Source: Lonicera japonica (Eukaryota; Streptophyta; Magnoliopsida; Dipsacales; Caprifoliaceae). Taken from it: a stretch of 64,000 nucleotides of DNA. The position numbers were made by a program, and so were the translations under genes. The notes below the pieces were generated by a model that made no database searches, had not been told where the DNA came from, and saw only the letters and a program-made list of their open reading frames with translations. The stretch lies in assembly GCA_021464415.1 (NCBI GenBank), contig CM038469.1, forward strand, positions 9,774,501 to 9,838,500, in the 5' to 3' direction. Positions 46,000-56,949 of the stretch are shown here, piece after piece. How positions within the stretch are numbered: position 1 is the stretch's first letter; the number at the start of each line of letters is the position of its first letter.

Positions 46000-47751
46000 A
46001 CTTCAACATTTTCCGCATTCCCGGCGGGTTTAATCAAGAGTACAGGATCTGGTAAATCTGAATCCTCCTCGATAGCATTGATCCGATGATTAGGAAGGGG
46101 ATTCCTTGCAACATTCGGGGCTGACGGGTCAGGAATCCTTTTGCTATCAATTAAGTTCTGGATAGCATGCCGCAGGGCCATACAACTATCGGTAGTGTGT
46201 CCGAAACCTTGGTGATATTCGCAATGTTCATTCATGTTCCAATGAGGTGGTATCTGTTGTGGTAATGGTCTCGGATTCATGGGATACATAATCCCGGCTT
46301 CTTTCAGTTGTTCGAAAACCTTTCCCAACGGTCCCGGTAATTGCGAAAAATGTCTATCTCGTGAGCGATTCTGATCAAATGTCCTGAGATTATTGTTGCT
46401 GTTGTTACGATATCCCAAATCCCCAATGTTTTTTTACAGAGTTTTGACCAAAGGGGTTGCCGGAATACCCCCGACCGTAGGACCCAGAAGACGTAACTTG
46501 ATTGATGGCAGACGTGGAAGTCTTCTTGTACTGTGAAGCGGATTTTTTGATTTCAGCCTGCTTGGCTAATTCCTCCTCAATTTCGTTGCCTACGTGGAGT
46601 AGGGCTTTGAACCTGCCAAAGAACTGGTGTCCCATTTGGGTCCGAATATCTGGTTTCAAATTCTTCACAATCATTCCGAGTTGTTCCTCTTCATCTAGGC
46701 GCTCCACCATTTGGGCGGCCAGTTCCCTCCATCTTGTTACAAACTCACTAATACTCTCATTCTCCTTCTGCTTAGCCATCTCTAGATGTTTCCTTGTAAC
46801 TTTAAGTTCCTCATTAGTTTTGTACTGTGACACAAACTCTTGGACAATGGCGGACCATGATCTAACACAATGCTTTTCAAGGTTCAAAAACCAACTCTGG
46901 GCCGGTCCTGCCAAAGTGAGGTGAAAGGAATTGGCTAATTCAGCCTCACCGAGATCATAAATTCTCATTGAACGGACATAAGATTTCAGATGGAGTTCTG
47001 GTGGTGTAGTGCCTGTAAATTTTGGGATGGAGGGCATCTTAAAACCCACGGGATAACGAGCCTCAGGGTATAAGTTGTAGCTTTGCATCTGGGTCAAATC
47101 GTTCGAACTCTCAGCTACTTTTTGGGTAAGTTCTTTCAACTGCTCCTTAAGCTCAGACAAGTCTCTATCCCCCCGGTGAGTTTCTATTGGCGTGGGGCCC
47201 TCCCCTTGGATACTCATGGGCCTTCTCATTGGGTCATAATACGGATCGTGGTATGGTTCATGGATCGGTTGCATCTGTGGAGGGGCTTGATTGGTCAGGT
47301 CCTGTTGTAACCAATTGCCGACCGGATCAGGCATGGGTTTGGGTTGGTTCAACTGTTCATATGGCGGTGGTACTTCGGTATGAACTGAGAGTGGCGGTGG
47401 TGGTGGTAGAATAACCGGAGTTTCTCTTGGTGATTCTGTCATGCGCCCTTTAGCCAACTCGTCCAACTTGGCACGAGTATTTTTATTGTCACTTAATAAC
47501 ATGGTCATGCTTTGGTTCAAGTTCATCAACATTCGATACATATCTTCGGGATTCGGTAACGGAGCATTCATGTTTCCGCTTGAACTGGCTAGGTTTGGAT
47601 CAACATTCAAAGATGGAGTATGATGTAGCGGCTGACCCCCAACAGTATTATTCTGCGGCATTCCCGGGTTTGGGTAAAAAGGACCGGGCGGCGGATCCGC
47701 TGCATTGTTCAATTGGTTGTTCACATTCCGGTTCGGGGTATTCTGATCCAT
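45855..47751 (-). pseudogene. Tat gag: capsid and zinc knuckle
   Basis: Pro/Asn-rich N-terminus (47751-47050), then the retrotransposon gag domain at about 47040-46550 (GEAELANSFHLTLAGPAQSW, then SISEFVTRWRELAAQM). After the +1 shift near 46432 the second frame (to 45855) holds the knuckle CEYHQGFGHTTDSC at about 46230-46185, a CX2H variant usual in this lineage. Gag packages the RNA. The frameshift would uncouple the knuckle from the capsid. Confidence 0.88.
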
Positions 47752-48766
47752 GTTTTCAGAGGAATCTGGTCTGACTAGTCTCCCGGTGCTATCTCTTCCA
47801 GCCCACACAGAGGCCAAGATGAATATCTGCTGTTGCGGAAAAAAGGACAAATTCGATCGCGCGCATTCCCCCGGAAAATAACAACAATATATCATTTAGA
47901 AATTGCCGGACCTTATCCAGAAATACATCGATCGGGACGAAAATAAACACACAAAAGTTTTTCTTTAGGTGAGATTGAAAACAGACCAACGGTGACAATT
48001 TGAGAGTCCCGTATAGTGGTAGGGTAGGAATAGAATTCCATGGGTTCCCTGACCGTCTATAGTTTTGGGAAATCATTTTGAAAAGAGTTTTTCGAAAAAT
48101 CATTTAAAAATATGGGAAGATCTCTCCTCATGAGTTGCTTTGTTCATGGAATCAGGGCTTCCGCTCACTAGATTCTCACGACTGTTGGTCATTAAAAAAC
48201 CATGCAGAAAATCTTTGTGTCCTAAGCTGACTCCCCTATATGCAAACGTGGCTGAATAAGGTAAGGTTTAAGGCTCCCTCCTATTTGGCAGGCCTTACGA
48301 TATACCTCAAGAGCACAGGTACGTGTAAGGACCTTTTGATATACATCCCGGGTACGTGAGTGTTCTCGTCACTCGATATATCTCGGTAAGTACTTGGCCA
48401 AGGAGAGTGGTCCCAGGCGCTTTCGGCTAGTGCAGACCCGCAAGTCCGCGGCCTAGTCACGACTCTGGTCCCGAGGTTAATAGGGTAAATTCACACTCGC
48501 AAAAATGCATGATAAGATGTGAGTGCGTGCAAAATAACAATATGGCAGTTCATTATTGATCAATGCTTTAGGGTTTGTTATGATAATTTACACAATTTTA
48601 ATTATGAAAAAGATTTTCCTCACATAATTAGCAAATAAAGGTATCAGGGTATCCACCTAGATTGCTTCTATGTTATCCTAGGACTAAGGCTTGCAAGACC
48701 TATATCTAATAAATAATAGTAATTAAATACATGATCCATTATATCAGAGCTTAGTTCTCTACTCAC
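47752..48766 (-). other. 5' leader of the Tat element
   Basis: About 1 kb between PBS and gag. The minus frame 47789-48103 is open but shows no domain. Probably packaging and leader sequence. Confidence 0.5.
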
Positions 48767-48784
48767 TCCCCAGCAGAGTCGCCA
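48767..48784 (-). other. Primer-binding site of the Tat element
   Basis: Minus-strand TGGCGACTCTGCTGGGGA, one base after the LTR end. This form is described for Ogre/Tat elements, where the primer is reported to be a tRNA-Arg. The tRNA was not checked here. Confidence 0.85.
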
Positions 48785-49602
48785 CTGTGAGAATCCGGAC
48801 CCGCGACCCGAGTTAGGAGAAAAGAGAGTCCTCGTTCTCGGTTTTATTTTGAAAAAAACGTGTTTTGTAGAGTCGCCAGTTTGTTTTACGAGAAAACAAA
48901 CAAAAGATCGTACGAAGGATAATTCGAAAACGAACTATCTCTCATACGTTTGAAACCAGAGATTCATTTTGAAAATTGACTTTGCTAGGGTTCGGGAACT
49001 ACGTTACGAATTGGGAAGGTGTTAGGCACCCAATTCGCCCTTTCGGTCTCTTAATGGATCATGTATTTAATTCCTATTTTAGATATCTTGCAAGTAGTTT
49101 GAATAGTTTTCAGAATAGTCCTTTCCGGATAAATTTAGTTTTAAAACAATATTTTTGAAATCAGACTCGAGCTTTGCGAGCGCCTACGTATTCATTCGTA
49201 GAATGAAATCAGAGTCTCGTAGTTCCTTTCTTTTGGAAACTGTTTTTGTATTTTATTTGTTTTGAAAACGTGTCAAAACAGGTTTTAGATTTCTTGTAAA
49301 ACTTAGAAAGGATTTGTTTTGAAAGAAATGAACTTCTTTGCAAGTTATCTAATTTCTGTATTGAAATTGAAATTAAATGTAGTACTGAAATTAAGGATTT
49401 GGTAGAAAGTTATACCTGCTGCGCTTGAAGAAGATAGGAGGACTTTGCCTTGATTTTCTTCTCTCTCTAGAGCTTTCTCTCTCTAAAGCTTTCTCTCACA
49501 GAATTTCTCTAAAAATGATTTTCTAGAGACTTTGACAAAGCTCCTACTTACCCAAAAATACTATTCAATGTTGATGATCCCAAAATGGGATCCCAAGGGT
49601 CC

Positions 49603-49610
49603 TATTTATA
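49603..49610 (-). promoter_or_regulatory. TATA box of the 5' LTR
   Basis: Minus-strand CTATAAATAG. The palindrome array 49646-49891 lies just upstream, so this is the element's own promoter. Confidence 0.8.
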
Positions 49611-49645
49611 GCAACATTTGCGCCAAAAACGCTCCAAAAGAGGCC

Positions 49646-49891
49646 AACCGCAGGGGTAGCCGCATGGGGTGCGGCTGGTGCGTGCGACAGGGTGTGCCAG
49701 CCGTACGGCTGGCAGGTAGCCGTACGGTTGGGCGTGCGGCTAGGTGGTGCGGTTAGGAGGTGCCAACCGTACGGTTGGCAGGTAGCCGTACGGTGGGGCG
49801 TGCGGCTAGGGGGTGCGGCTAGGAGGTACCAACCGTACGGTTGGCAGGTAGCCGTACGGTTGGGCGTGCGACAGGGGGGTGCGGCTGGCTC
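49646..49891. repeat. CCGTACGG palindrome array in the 5' LTR
   Basis: Same six-core array as in the other LTR, with one G/T difference in a spacer. Confidence 0.93.
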
Positions 49892-50114
49892 ATAAAAAAA
49901 TCCCCGTCCTAGTAAGCGAAGAGGCAACAAGGGTTATCTTAGACTCCCAACGCGTCCAAAATTGGAGTCTTTCCTATCATTCTTTCTACATGTATGATGA
50001 TTCATGATTAAATGCAGGATGCTTAAAGAAATTCAGTATTCGCACGAGAGTCGTGGATTGGGGTGTTCACAGTATGCTTTAACTACATACACTACACCAG
50101 CTGGAGTCTTGGGC

Positions 50115-50975
50115 GACATACCCTATTGGGTATGTCTCCTAAAACACATCTTAGGAGACATACATTTCGTATGTCTCCTAAGTGAGTCATTTAGGAGACA
50201 TACATTTCGTGTGTCGCTTAAGTACGTCCTTAGGTGACATATATACTACGTATGTCTCCTATGTACATACCTTAGGCCACATACAATTACGAATGTCTCC
50301 TCATAGTTTCACTTAAGAGACATACATTTCGTGTGTCGCCTAAGAACGTACTTAGGCGACATATATAATACGTATGTCTCCTATGTAAGGCCACATACAA
50401 TTACGAATGTCTCCTCATAGTTTCACTTAGGAGACATACATTTCGTGTGTCGCCTAAGAACGTACTTAGGCGACATATATACTACGTATGTCTCCCATGT
50501 ACATACCTTAGGCCACATACAATTATGAATGTCTCCTCATAGTTTCACTTAGGAGACATACATTTAGTATGTTGCCTAATTACTTACTTAGGCGACATAT
50601 ATACTCCCTACGTCTCCTAAGTACTTATTTTATGAGACATACACAATTAGTATGTCGCCTAAAAGTGTTTAAAAAAATATGAATTTTTCGGGAAAAAAAA
50701 GGAGGCAAAAAATAAAAACTCTTAAGCGACATATATATTCCGTATGTCTCCGAAGTACATATCTTAAGAGACATACAAAATTAGTATGTCGCCTAATAGT
50801 TTTTCAAAAAATTTGAATTTTCCACGAAAAAAAAAGAGGCAAAAAATTTTGTCCGCGAAAAAAAGGAGGCAAAAAATTAAGACTCTTAGGCGACATCAAT
50901 ATTTATATATGTCGCCTAAGAGGTAATCTTAGGAGACATACATAATAAGTGTGTCGCCTAAGTGATAACTATAAA
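50115..50975. repeat. Left subterminal palindromic repeats of the CACTA element
   Basis: Dozens of CTTAG(G/A)(A/C)GACATA(C/T) units and their reverse complements, alternating in orientation every 20-45 bp. Two flavours, GGAGACAT and GGCGACAT, are interspersed. Such repeats bind the TnpA-type protein in En/Spm elements. Confidence 0.93.
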
Positions 50976-51257
50976 TTGGGGGAAAATCCCCATTTTATTC
51001 AATCCCTAAATTTTTTCTAACTCTCTATCTCGTTCTTCTCTCTCTTGCTATGTACTTTTTCTTTTTCTTTTTTTTTTAAAAATTTCATAAAAATAAGCAA
51101 AAGATGGAGAACATCTCACCAAGGCACTCATCGTTTTTTTTCCAAATTTTCCTAAGAATTAGTATTGTTTTCAATTATTTTCCAACTTTTTAAGTTTTTA
51201 TCAAAACAGACCCAAAAGGAACATCATCGTCACCATTTTTAATGATTTATTAATTAC

Positions 51258-52189
51258 CTTCATCATCTCCCAAGAGGAATTGCTGCTCAGAGAAGAATCA
51301 AGAACTGCCTTGTAGGCAGGAGTGGACATGGCAGTTGCAGCTAATACTCCAATAAGTTCACCAGCAGCAAATAAAGTATGGGTCATAATTCTAGTCTTTA
51401 CACCATACTCGAATTGAATGACTGAATGGCTCCACACATTCCTAACTGTGGCATCATAACAAACAACATTTCGAAGAATAGCCATCAAGTTCTTAAACAA
51501 GGTTCCTGGTTCAGTCAATCCTCTAGAGGAACGGACCATCACTTCTCTACTACTAATTGAGTGGACTATCTCTTGGTACAGGTCCAACCCATGAAATAGA
51601 CAGCTCCTCACAAAACTGAATTCCTCACTGTGGTAGGTATTGCTAAAATGATACTTCCTGTGAAAAAGAGAAGTCATTTCTCCAACCAATGTGCTTGAAT
51701 AGAGTTTCCCCTTATCTAACATTTGAACACCCAAGAACCCTATTTGCTGAAACACCTTATTAATGGTCGAGTCGCTCTTAGAATCGATTATATCACTCAT
51801 TGAAGATGACTTCAGAATGAAATTTGTATCGGGCATTTTAACAAGTTTTAGGTGATTCTCCAGCCGCAACTCCTCCAACTCATTGTAGGAGGACCTTGTA
51901 TGATGCAGCGGGGGGAAATATCTTGAATATTCTCTTGGAGTTCCTTGGGGATAAAAAAATCTTCCAAACCAACACTAAAACCTTAAGAATATAAATTCTC
52001 CATAAGCATCGGTTGTACAGAATTGATGAAGCTCAGAACCTCATTGGGCCCCTTCCCAAAGAAAATAGAAATAACTATGTCACTGATAATCGACGGGATT
52101 ACATCTCGACTAAAATTGATTTTCAGCACTTGACTATTGGATATCGAGTGTCGCTCACCGTAATAGTCAAGGCCCAATGGTAGATAAGT
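51258..52189 (-). pseudogene. Captured exon of an RNA polymerase IV/V largest subunit gene (NRPD1/NRPE1-like)
   Basis: The minus-strand reading gives LGLDYYGERHSIS, FFGKGPNEVLSF, GFSVGLEDFFIPKE, ELRLENHLKLVKMP, REVMVRSSRGLTEPGTLFKN, VIQFEYGVKT, GVLAATAMSTPAYKAVLDSS and SSWEMMK in order. That is the conserved C-terminal core of the Pol IV/Pol V largest subunit, where VRSSRGLTEPGTLFKN and AATAMS.PAYKAVLDSS are diagnostic compared with RPB1. These polymerases produce and use the RNAs that direct DNA methylation. A TAA at 51983-51985 (GAA expected) and a frameshift near 51905 break it. The fragment is bounded by a TTACAG acceptor at 52190 and a GTAATT donor at 51257, so it is one exon plus flanking intron taken from genomic DNA. 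Whether it is from NRPD1 or NRPE1 I cannot settle by eye. Confidence 0.85.
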
Positions 52190-52199
52190 CTGTAATAGT

Positions 52200-52904
52200 T
52201 GTAAATATCTATATTATAAGGGAAGGAAATGTCACGTCATCCAATTATCTAATAAATGACTTAGATTCGTTCTAAAAAATACAAATAAAATGTTAGCCTT
52301 TGGATGTGAATTTTTTTCCTAAGAACCTCACATCACCACACTAATGGGCAAGATTTATTTACAAACAACACAAAAAATTTAAACCCTTAGATGTACTTTT
52401 AGGATATCAAATTAAAAAATTCAACATTTTTTTCTCTCTCTTATATTCTACCAATCTACTCTCTCCCCCACTTTTGTTTCTTATTAATTTTTTAAAACAA
52501 TTAAAAAACATTAACTTTAAATACAAAAACTAAAAATTATTAAAATATTCATATTTAAAATTTATTAATCCATACTTATAAAATAAAATCCATACCTATT
52601 GTAACCCACTTTTCTCTCTTTAAACATATTTTTTTTCATATACTTACATTCAAATACAATTCTTCCTTTAGTTTAAAAATATAAAAAAGATATTGGTTTT
52701 TATTTAATCTTTTACAAACTTAATTCAAATCTAGGGTGACTACTAATGGTGCCATCTATTTATAATAAAAATTTTATAAATTTATAACGTCATTGTAACA
52801 ATAATGAGATATTAATTTTTGTATGTATTGGTGAATAATTATTAACCCATCCCGACCTTAATGAATTTGATTTAGACTAATGTTTATGTTGTTTTGTTTT
52901 GTAG
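52200..52904. other. AT-rich spacer inside the CACTA element
   Basis: Low-complexity A/T-rich sequence. May include intron of the captured polymerase gene on its left side and intron of the Ptta gene on its right, where a TTTTGTAG acceptor ends it. Confidence 0.5.
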
Positions 52905-54755
52905 GAGAGTTATATCATTGATCCCAATGATGATAACCTCTTTGAGTGGATCGAAACGAAGACTGCCGGGCGATTTCGACAATGGAAGCATGACTGCAAG
53001 CAAGAGTGGGATAAAGACAAGGGCGGTCCCGTTCCGATCGAGTTCGCCCACCGCCCTGAACAGTGGGAGTCCCTCTGCGCCCACTTCAACTCTTACTCCA
53101 ATAAGGTATTTTCTTATGTTTTATTGAATTGAATTAAACTTACAATTATTAGGATATGATTTTAACTTATATGTGTACCAAGTATTACCCGTGTAGGGGA
53201 CATCCTAAAATTGATTTGATGTTTAATGACTTGACATCCTAAAAATATATCTAAGGGTTGAAATTGTTTTTATTAATCATAAACAAATCTGAACCATTGA
53301 TTAAGTTGAATAATATGATAAAAAAAAAGTTGACAAAATATGTCTTATAATATAGATGTATATGTATCTTACAGGAAAAGGGGGCGAAAATGTCTGAGGC
53401 CCGGAAGTCTGAGAAGAAGAAGGACCACACCGCTGGGAAGGTTTCGTTCGCTCACTTGGCGAAGAAGCAAAGGACTGATGGCGAAGTGGCCCCTCACTTA
53501 GAAGCCTATATGGACGCCTATTCAGCCACCGATCCCAAGGGAACGGTAAAAACTTTTAAACTTTACTTTTTTGCTATTATTTAGTTATGCTTACTTTATC
53601 TATATATGTACACTTTACTTTCGTATGTATCGATTTAGAAGAAAAAAGATAATGTACCAGTGCTAGCTTGTATATCTCAATTTGTATACATACTTGTACA
53701 CTTGGTCGGTCGGTACGTGGTTATAATCGACCAATATAAATTACACCAAAACAGTAAAAACACATAGCAAAATAGTAGTGCTAACTTGGAATTGAGAATG
53801 GGTTTTTTACTTATTTATTTATTTAAACGAGCCTATTACTTTCTAGCATAATTGTAGTGCTAACTAGGAATTGAGAATGGAAGAATTAGGAGGTTTGATT
53901 TCTCTTTCTTTCTCGTCCGATTGTGGGTTGTACTCGAGTTGGGCTTGCAAATTAATTAGACGGGTAAAGCTTTCTAATTCTTCTAGTTATGTTTGCAATT
54001 TCTTAATATTTAAACCCTTAGTTTGATGAACTTGTAATATTTTTGTTAGATCTGAACTAAATCAAAATAAAAATGTGTAGATCTAATATAGATCTAGCCC
54101 ATTAGATGCATTGAAGCTTAGTTTGGTTTGTTTACTTTGTTTTAGTTCATTTGTGAATTATAAATGTTTTCTTATATTGCAATAAACTGTGAAGAGATGT
54201 TAACTGTCATTTTCATGAGGTTTATTTATGAATTTTGTTTGATGTCGAGTTCAATTATTTCGATTTAGATTATAATTTCAATTTTAGCACTGGTTTTTTA
54301 ACTTGTACATTTTACTTATATATTATTGTTATTTGCAGGCGAGAGTGAGAGCCGCTACCGATAAGGCCGTGGCGAAGATAATGGCCGATCGGCCCGCCAC
54401 CGAGGAAGGATCCGAGTGTTCGATCCAGCTCCCTCTTGACGAACAGATTCGTATCATAGAGAGTGAGATCAGTTCTTCGAGAGGAATTAGGATCCGAGGC
54501 TTTGGGAGCTCTGTCGTCAATGAGCCGAAGAAGACAGGTCCCATGGAGCCGGTGCAGATAAACCTCCAGATGGTGGCACGGATCGCGCAGCAAGATGCAA
54601 GGATCGCGGAGCTTGAGGCGCGACAGAAAGTAGAGCTTGAGGCGATGGAAGCGCGACATAAAGCAAACGATGAGGCGCGACAGAAAGCAAGCAATGAGGC
54701 GATGGAAGCGCGAGTACGGGATCTAGTATCGTCGATGAAAGCAAGAGAGGTTTAG
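52905..54755 (+). CDS. Ptta/En/Spm transposase-associated protein, last three exons
   Basis: Exons 52905-53105, 53375-53545 and 54339-54755 join at GT/AG sites, all phase 0, giving 194 open codons ending in TAG. The first has FEWIETKTAGRFRQWKHDCK and WESLCAHFNSYSNK, the second a Lys-rich SEARKSEKKKDHTAGK stretch, and the last DEQIRIIESEISSS then IRGFGSSV followed by a heptad-like Ala/Glu/Arg coiled coil. This order matches the plant transposase (Ptta/En/Spm, Transposase_24) family that accompanies CACTA elements. 5' exons with the start codon are not found. It probably encodes a DNA-binding accessory protein rather than the nuclease. Confidence 0.75.
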
Positions 54756-55114
54756 TGATAGACTTGTTTATATATAGATTATTTTGCATCTTTATATATA
54801 GACTTCGTTCTTTTCTCTCTATTACTAGACTTATGGTATTTTTATTCTATACTTGAATTTTGGCTTGTAATTACTCTTTGTAGATTTCAATTTTGGCTTG
54901 TAAATATTAGACTTTGTACATTTTAATTTTGGCCTCATTTTGTGTGATTTAATTGTGTGTGAATGAATTGGTATCAAATTTATATTACAGGTTGATTTGT
55001 AGAAATTTTGTTGTGTGTGTGAATGAATTGGTATCAAATTTATAATGCAGGTTGATTTGTAGAAAAGTGTAGGTGTGGCTATACAATAATACAGCCTGCT
55101 ATGAAGCAGGTCTG

Positions 55115-55722
55115 GAACATCTTAGGAGACATACAAATTAAAGTATGTCTCCTAAGTGGTGGTCAATACTTTTAATCAAACAGACTTATGCGACATACAT
55201 ACATTTGTATGTCTCTTAAGATCACCACTTAAGCGACATACATACATTTATATATCTCCTAAGATCACCACTTAAGCAACATACAAATATCATATGTTGC
55301 TTAAGTTGTAGACTTAAGAGACATAAGCAATATAATATGTCTCCTAAATGTACAACTTAGGAGACATACTCTATTTCTTATGTCTCTTAAGTCTAACACT
55401 TAAGCGACATACAAATAAAGTATGTCGCTTAAGAGGTTGACTTAGGAAACAAAGTAAATAAAGTATGTCTCCTAAGTCTTACACTTAAGAGACATACTCT
55501 ATTGCTTATGTCTCTTAAGTCAATCACTTAGGAGACATACTATATTGCTTATGTCGCCTAAGTGAACCACTTAAGCGACATACTTTATTTATATGTCGCT
55601 TAAGATCTTAGGCCACACCACTTACCCGACACTACTTAAGCGACATACCCTATGTCGCCTAAGGCTTAGGCGACATACATCAGCTCTTAGGAGACATAAT
55701 TTGTATGTCTCCTAAGTGTCTA
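55115..55722. repeat. Right subterminal palindromic repeats of the CACTA element
   Basis: Same GACATA(C/A)/(G/T)TATGTC units as the left array, but AAGCGACAT and AAGAGACAT variants dominate, giving a slightly different end. Confidence 0.93.
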
Positions 55723-55737
55723 TTTCAGGTAGTGATA

Positions 55738-56060
55738 CTGATATTAGGGTTTGTATTTTTTTTTCCGAATAAAATACGTGCTAATATTTTCAAATCAATC
55801 CACACAGTGATTTGTAAACCCTAATCCTAAAACTATTTGAATTTTTTTGAAAGGTAAATATGAAATAAATTAAAAAGGAATTATATTTGGATTAGGAATC
55901 TTAACTAAAATGGAATCTAAATTTATACGTGCAATTATAATTTAATTTTATTGGTGGATGTACTTGTCAATTTTGAAAAGGGTAATATTGTGAAACGTTG
56001 TTCAAAATTTTCATGATTTAATGTTGGATTAACTGCAAGATATGGTGGATAGAAAACAAA
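55738..56060. other. AT-rich spacer, nothing recognised
   Basis: No ORF or repeat of note. Confidence 0.5.
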
Positions 56061-56949
56061 AGGGTGTTCTTAAATGCACTCACAAAATTCGTCTTCTCAC
56101 CCCAGCAGAAGTCAAAACTACGTCAATTTAAACATAAAATATAACGTAAAATCCTTTCTTCTCGCCGCTAAATAGACTTCTTTGTGCGCGAGTTTTTTTT
56201 TTTTGGGGTAATCTTAAATGCACCCACAAAATTATTCTTTTCACCCCACCTAAAGTTTTAAATTTAATAGAAAATACGTAACGTTTTAAGCCACACATGC
56301 CCTAATCTATCTTCATATTCATCCTTTTCAACTCCTAATCTTTCACCTCAGGTCAATTATCTATTGTTTTTTCATTGAGATATTGATCAAATATTTATTG
56401 GTAAAGCAAAGGAACACATTAATTAATAAATGCATGTATATGTATATATGCAACTCACATACATGTTCAATTTTATGAAATTCTAGAGAGAGGGGCCACA
56501 CAAATTCTATACATATATATATAAGTATATATATGAATTATACATATATATATACACACTAGGGTATACCTGTGCCATCCAGCACGATAAATTAAATAAG
56601 AACTAATAATAAGATAAAAAGGAGTCACGTGTGATGATTCTAAATCGACAAACTTAGATTCGATATATCTTCATACTAGAACAACTAAAAGTATACTGGA
56701 TTGGACCGACTTCTTTTTAATTTTTAAAGAATCTTTTAATCATATTTTTTGATCTTATTTTGATTTCAGCAAAATAATTTTTTAACAAATTAAACTCAAG
56801 ATCATATGTGAAAATAATTCAATCATGTCTCTTGGTATGATTTGAAAATAGTTCAAAAATTTGACTGATTTATTGTGAACACTCCTAAAAACGACATACT
56901 AAGATGATCAATAATGTACGAACACATAAAGTACGTCCTTAAATGTTAT

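Larger units (their letters stand above)
40794..47751 (-). pseudogene. Tat gag-pol polyprotein (overall frame, several lesions)
   Basis: Gag begins at ATG 47751 (MDQNTPNRN) and the last integrase codons end at TAA 40794-40796 (NLDRLKKYYQ). Gag and pol share one frame, apart from a +1 in an A-run near 46432 and a compensating -1 near 46002, so the ancestor had one continuous gag-pol ORF with no intron at this point. Later lesions are TAG at 43051-43053, TAG at 42007-42009, a frameshift near 41700 just after the integrase zinc motif, and one missing base near 41015. Domains are detailed in separate entries. Confidence 0.88.
31814..50071 (-). mobile_element. Complete Tat/Ogre-lineage gypsy retrotransposon with two antisense passenger genes
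   Basis: LTRs at 31814-33082 and 48786-50071 begin and end TG...CA and are flanked by a perfect GTATG duplication (31809-31813, 50072-50076). On the minus strand the order is 5' LTR, PBS TGGCGACTCTGCTGGGGA, gag, protease, RT, RNase H, integrase, a 7.7 kb 3' region and 3' LTR. The long 3' region with minisatellites and extra ORFs, and this PBS, are hallmarks of Tat/Ogre elements. By eye I count roughly ten substitutions between the LTRs (about 0.8%) plus one ~17 bp insertion, so the insertion is young. gag-pol carries two stops and about four single-base indels, so this copy is probably not autonomous. Confidence 0.95.
48786..50071 (-). repeat. 5' LTR of the Tat element
   Basis: 1286 bp, partner of 31814-33082, with an extra CTCTCTCTAAAGCTTTC-like duplication near 49478. 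Confidence 0.95.
50090..55734. mobile_element. CACTA (En/Spm) transposon, non-autonomous
   Basis: Starts CACTACACCAGC at 50090 and ends with the reverse complement of CACTACCTGAAA at 55734, flanked by the 3 bp duplication ATA (50087-50089, 55735-55737). Both ends carry arrays of GACATAC/GTATGTC subterminal repeats. Inside are a captured polymerase-subunit exon (minus strand) and a Ptta-domain gene (plus strand). No TnpD-type transposase catalytic domain is present, so it depends on another copy. The Tat element entered 13 bp outside its left end. Confidence 0.93.

Noticed and set aside
46000..46440. An Ogre-type intron between gag and pol
   Set aside because: The change of frame is explained by a +1 in an A-run near 46432 and a -1 near 46002. 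The zinc-knuckle coding lies between them and no clear splice pair is needed.
44999..47774. Plus-strand ORFs across gag-pol (for example 45329-45784, 46502-46924)
   Set aside because: Antisense shadows of a well-supported minus-strand gag-pol frame.
50115..55722. Regularly spaced repeats that could suggest a CRISPR array
   Set aside because: Plant nuclear DNA; units vary, alternate in orientation and sit at the ends of a CACTA element with a target duplication.
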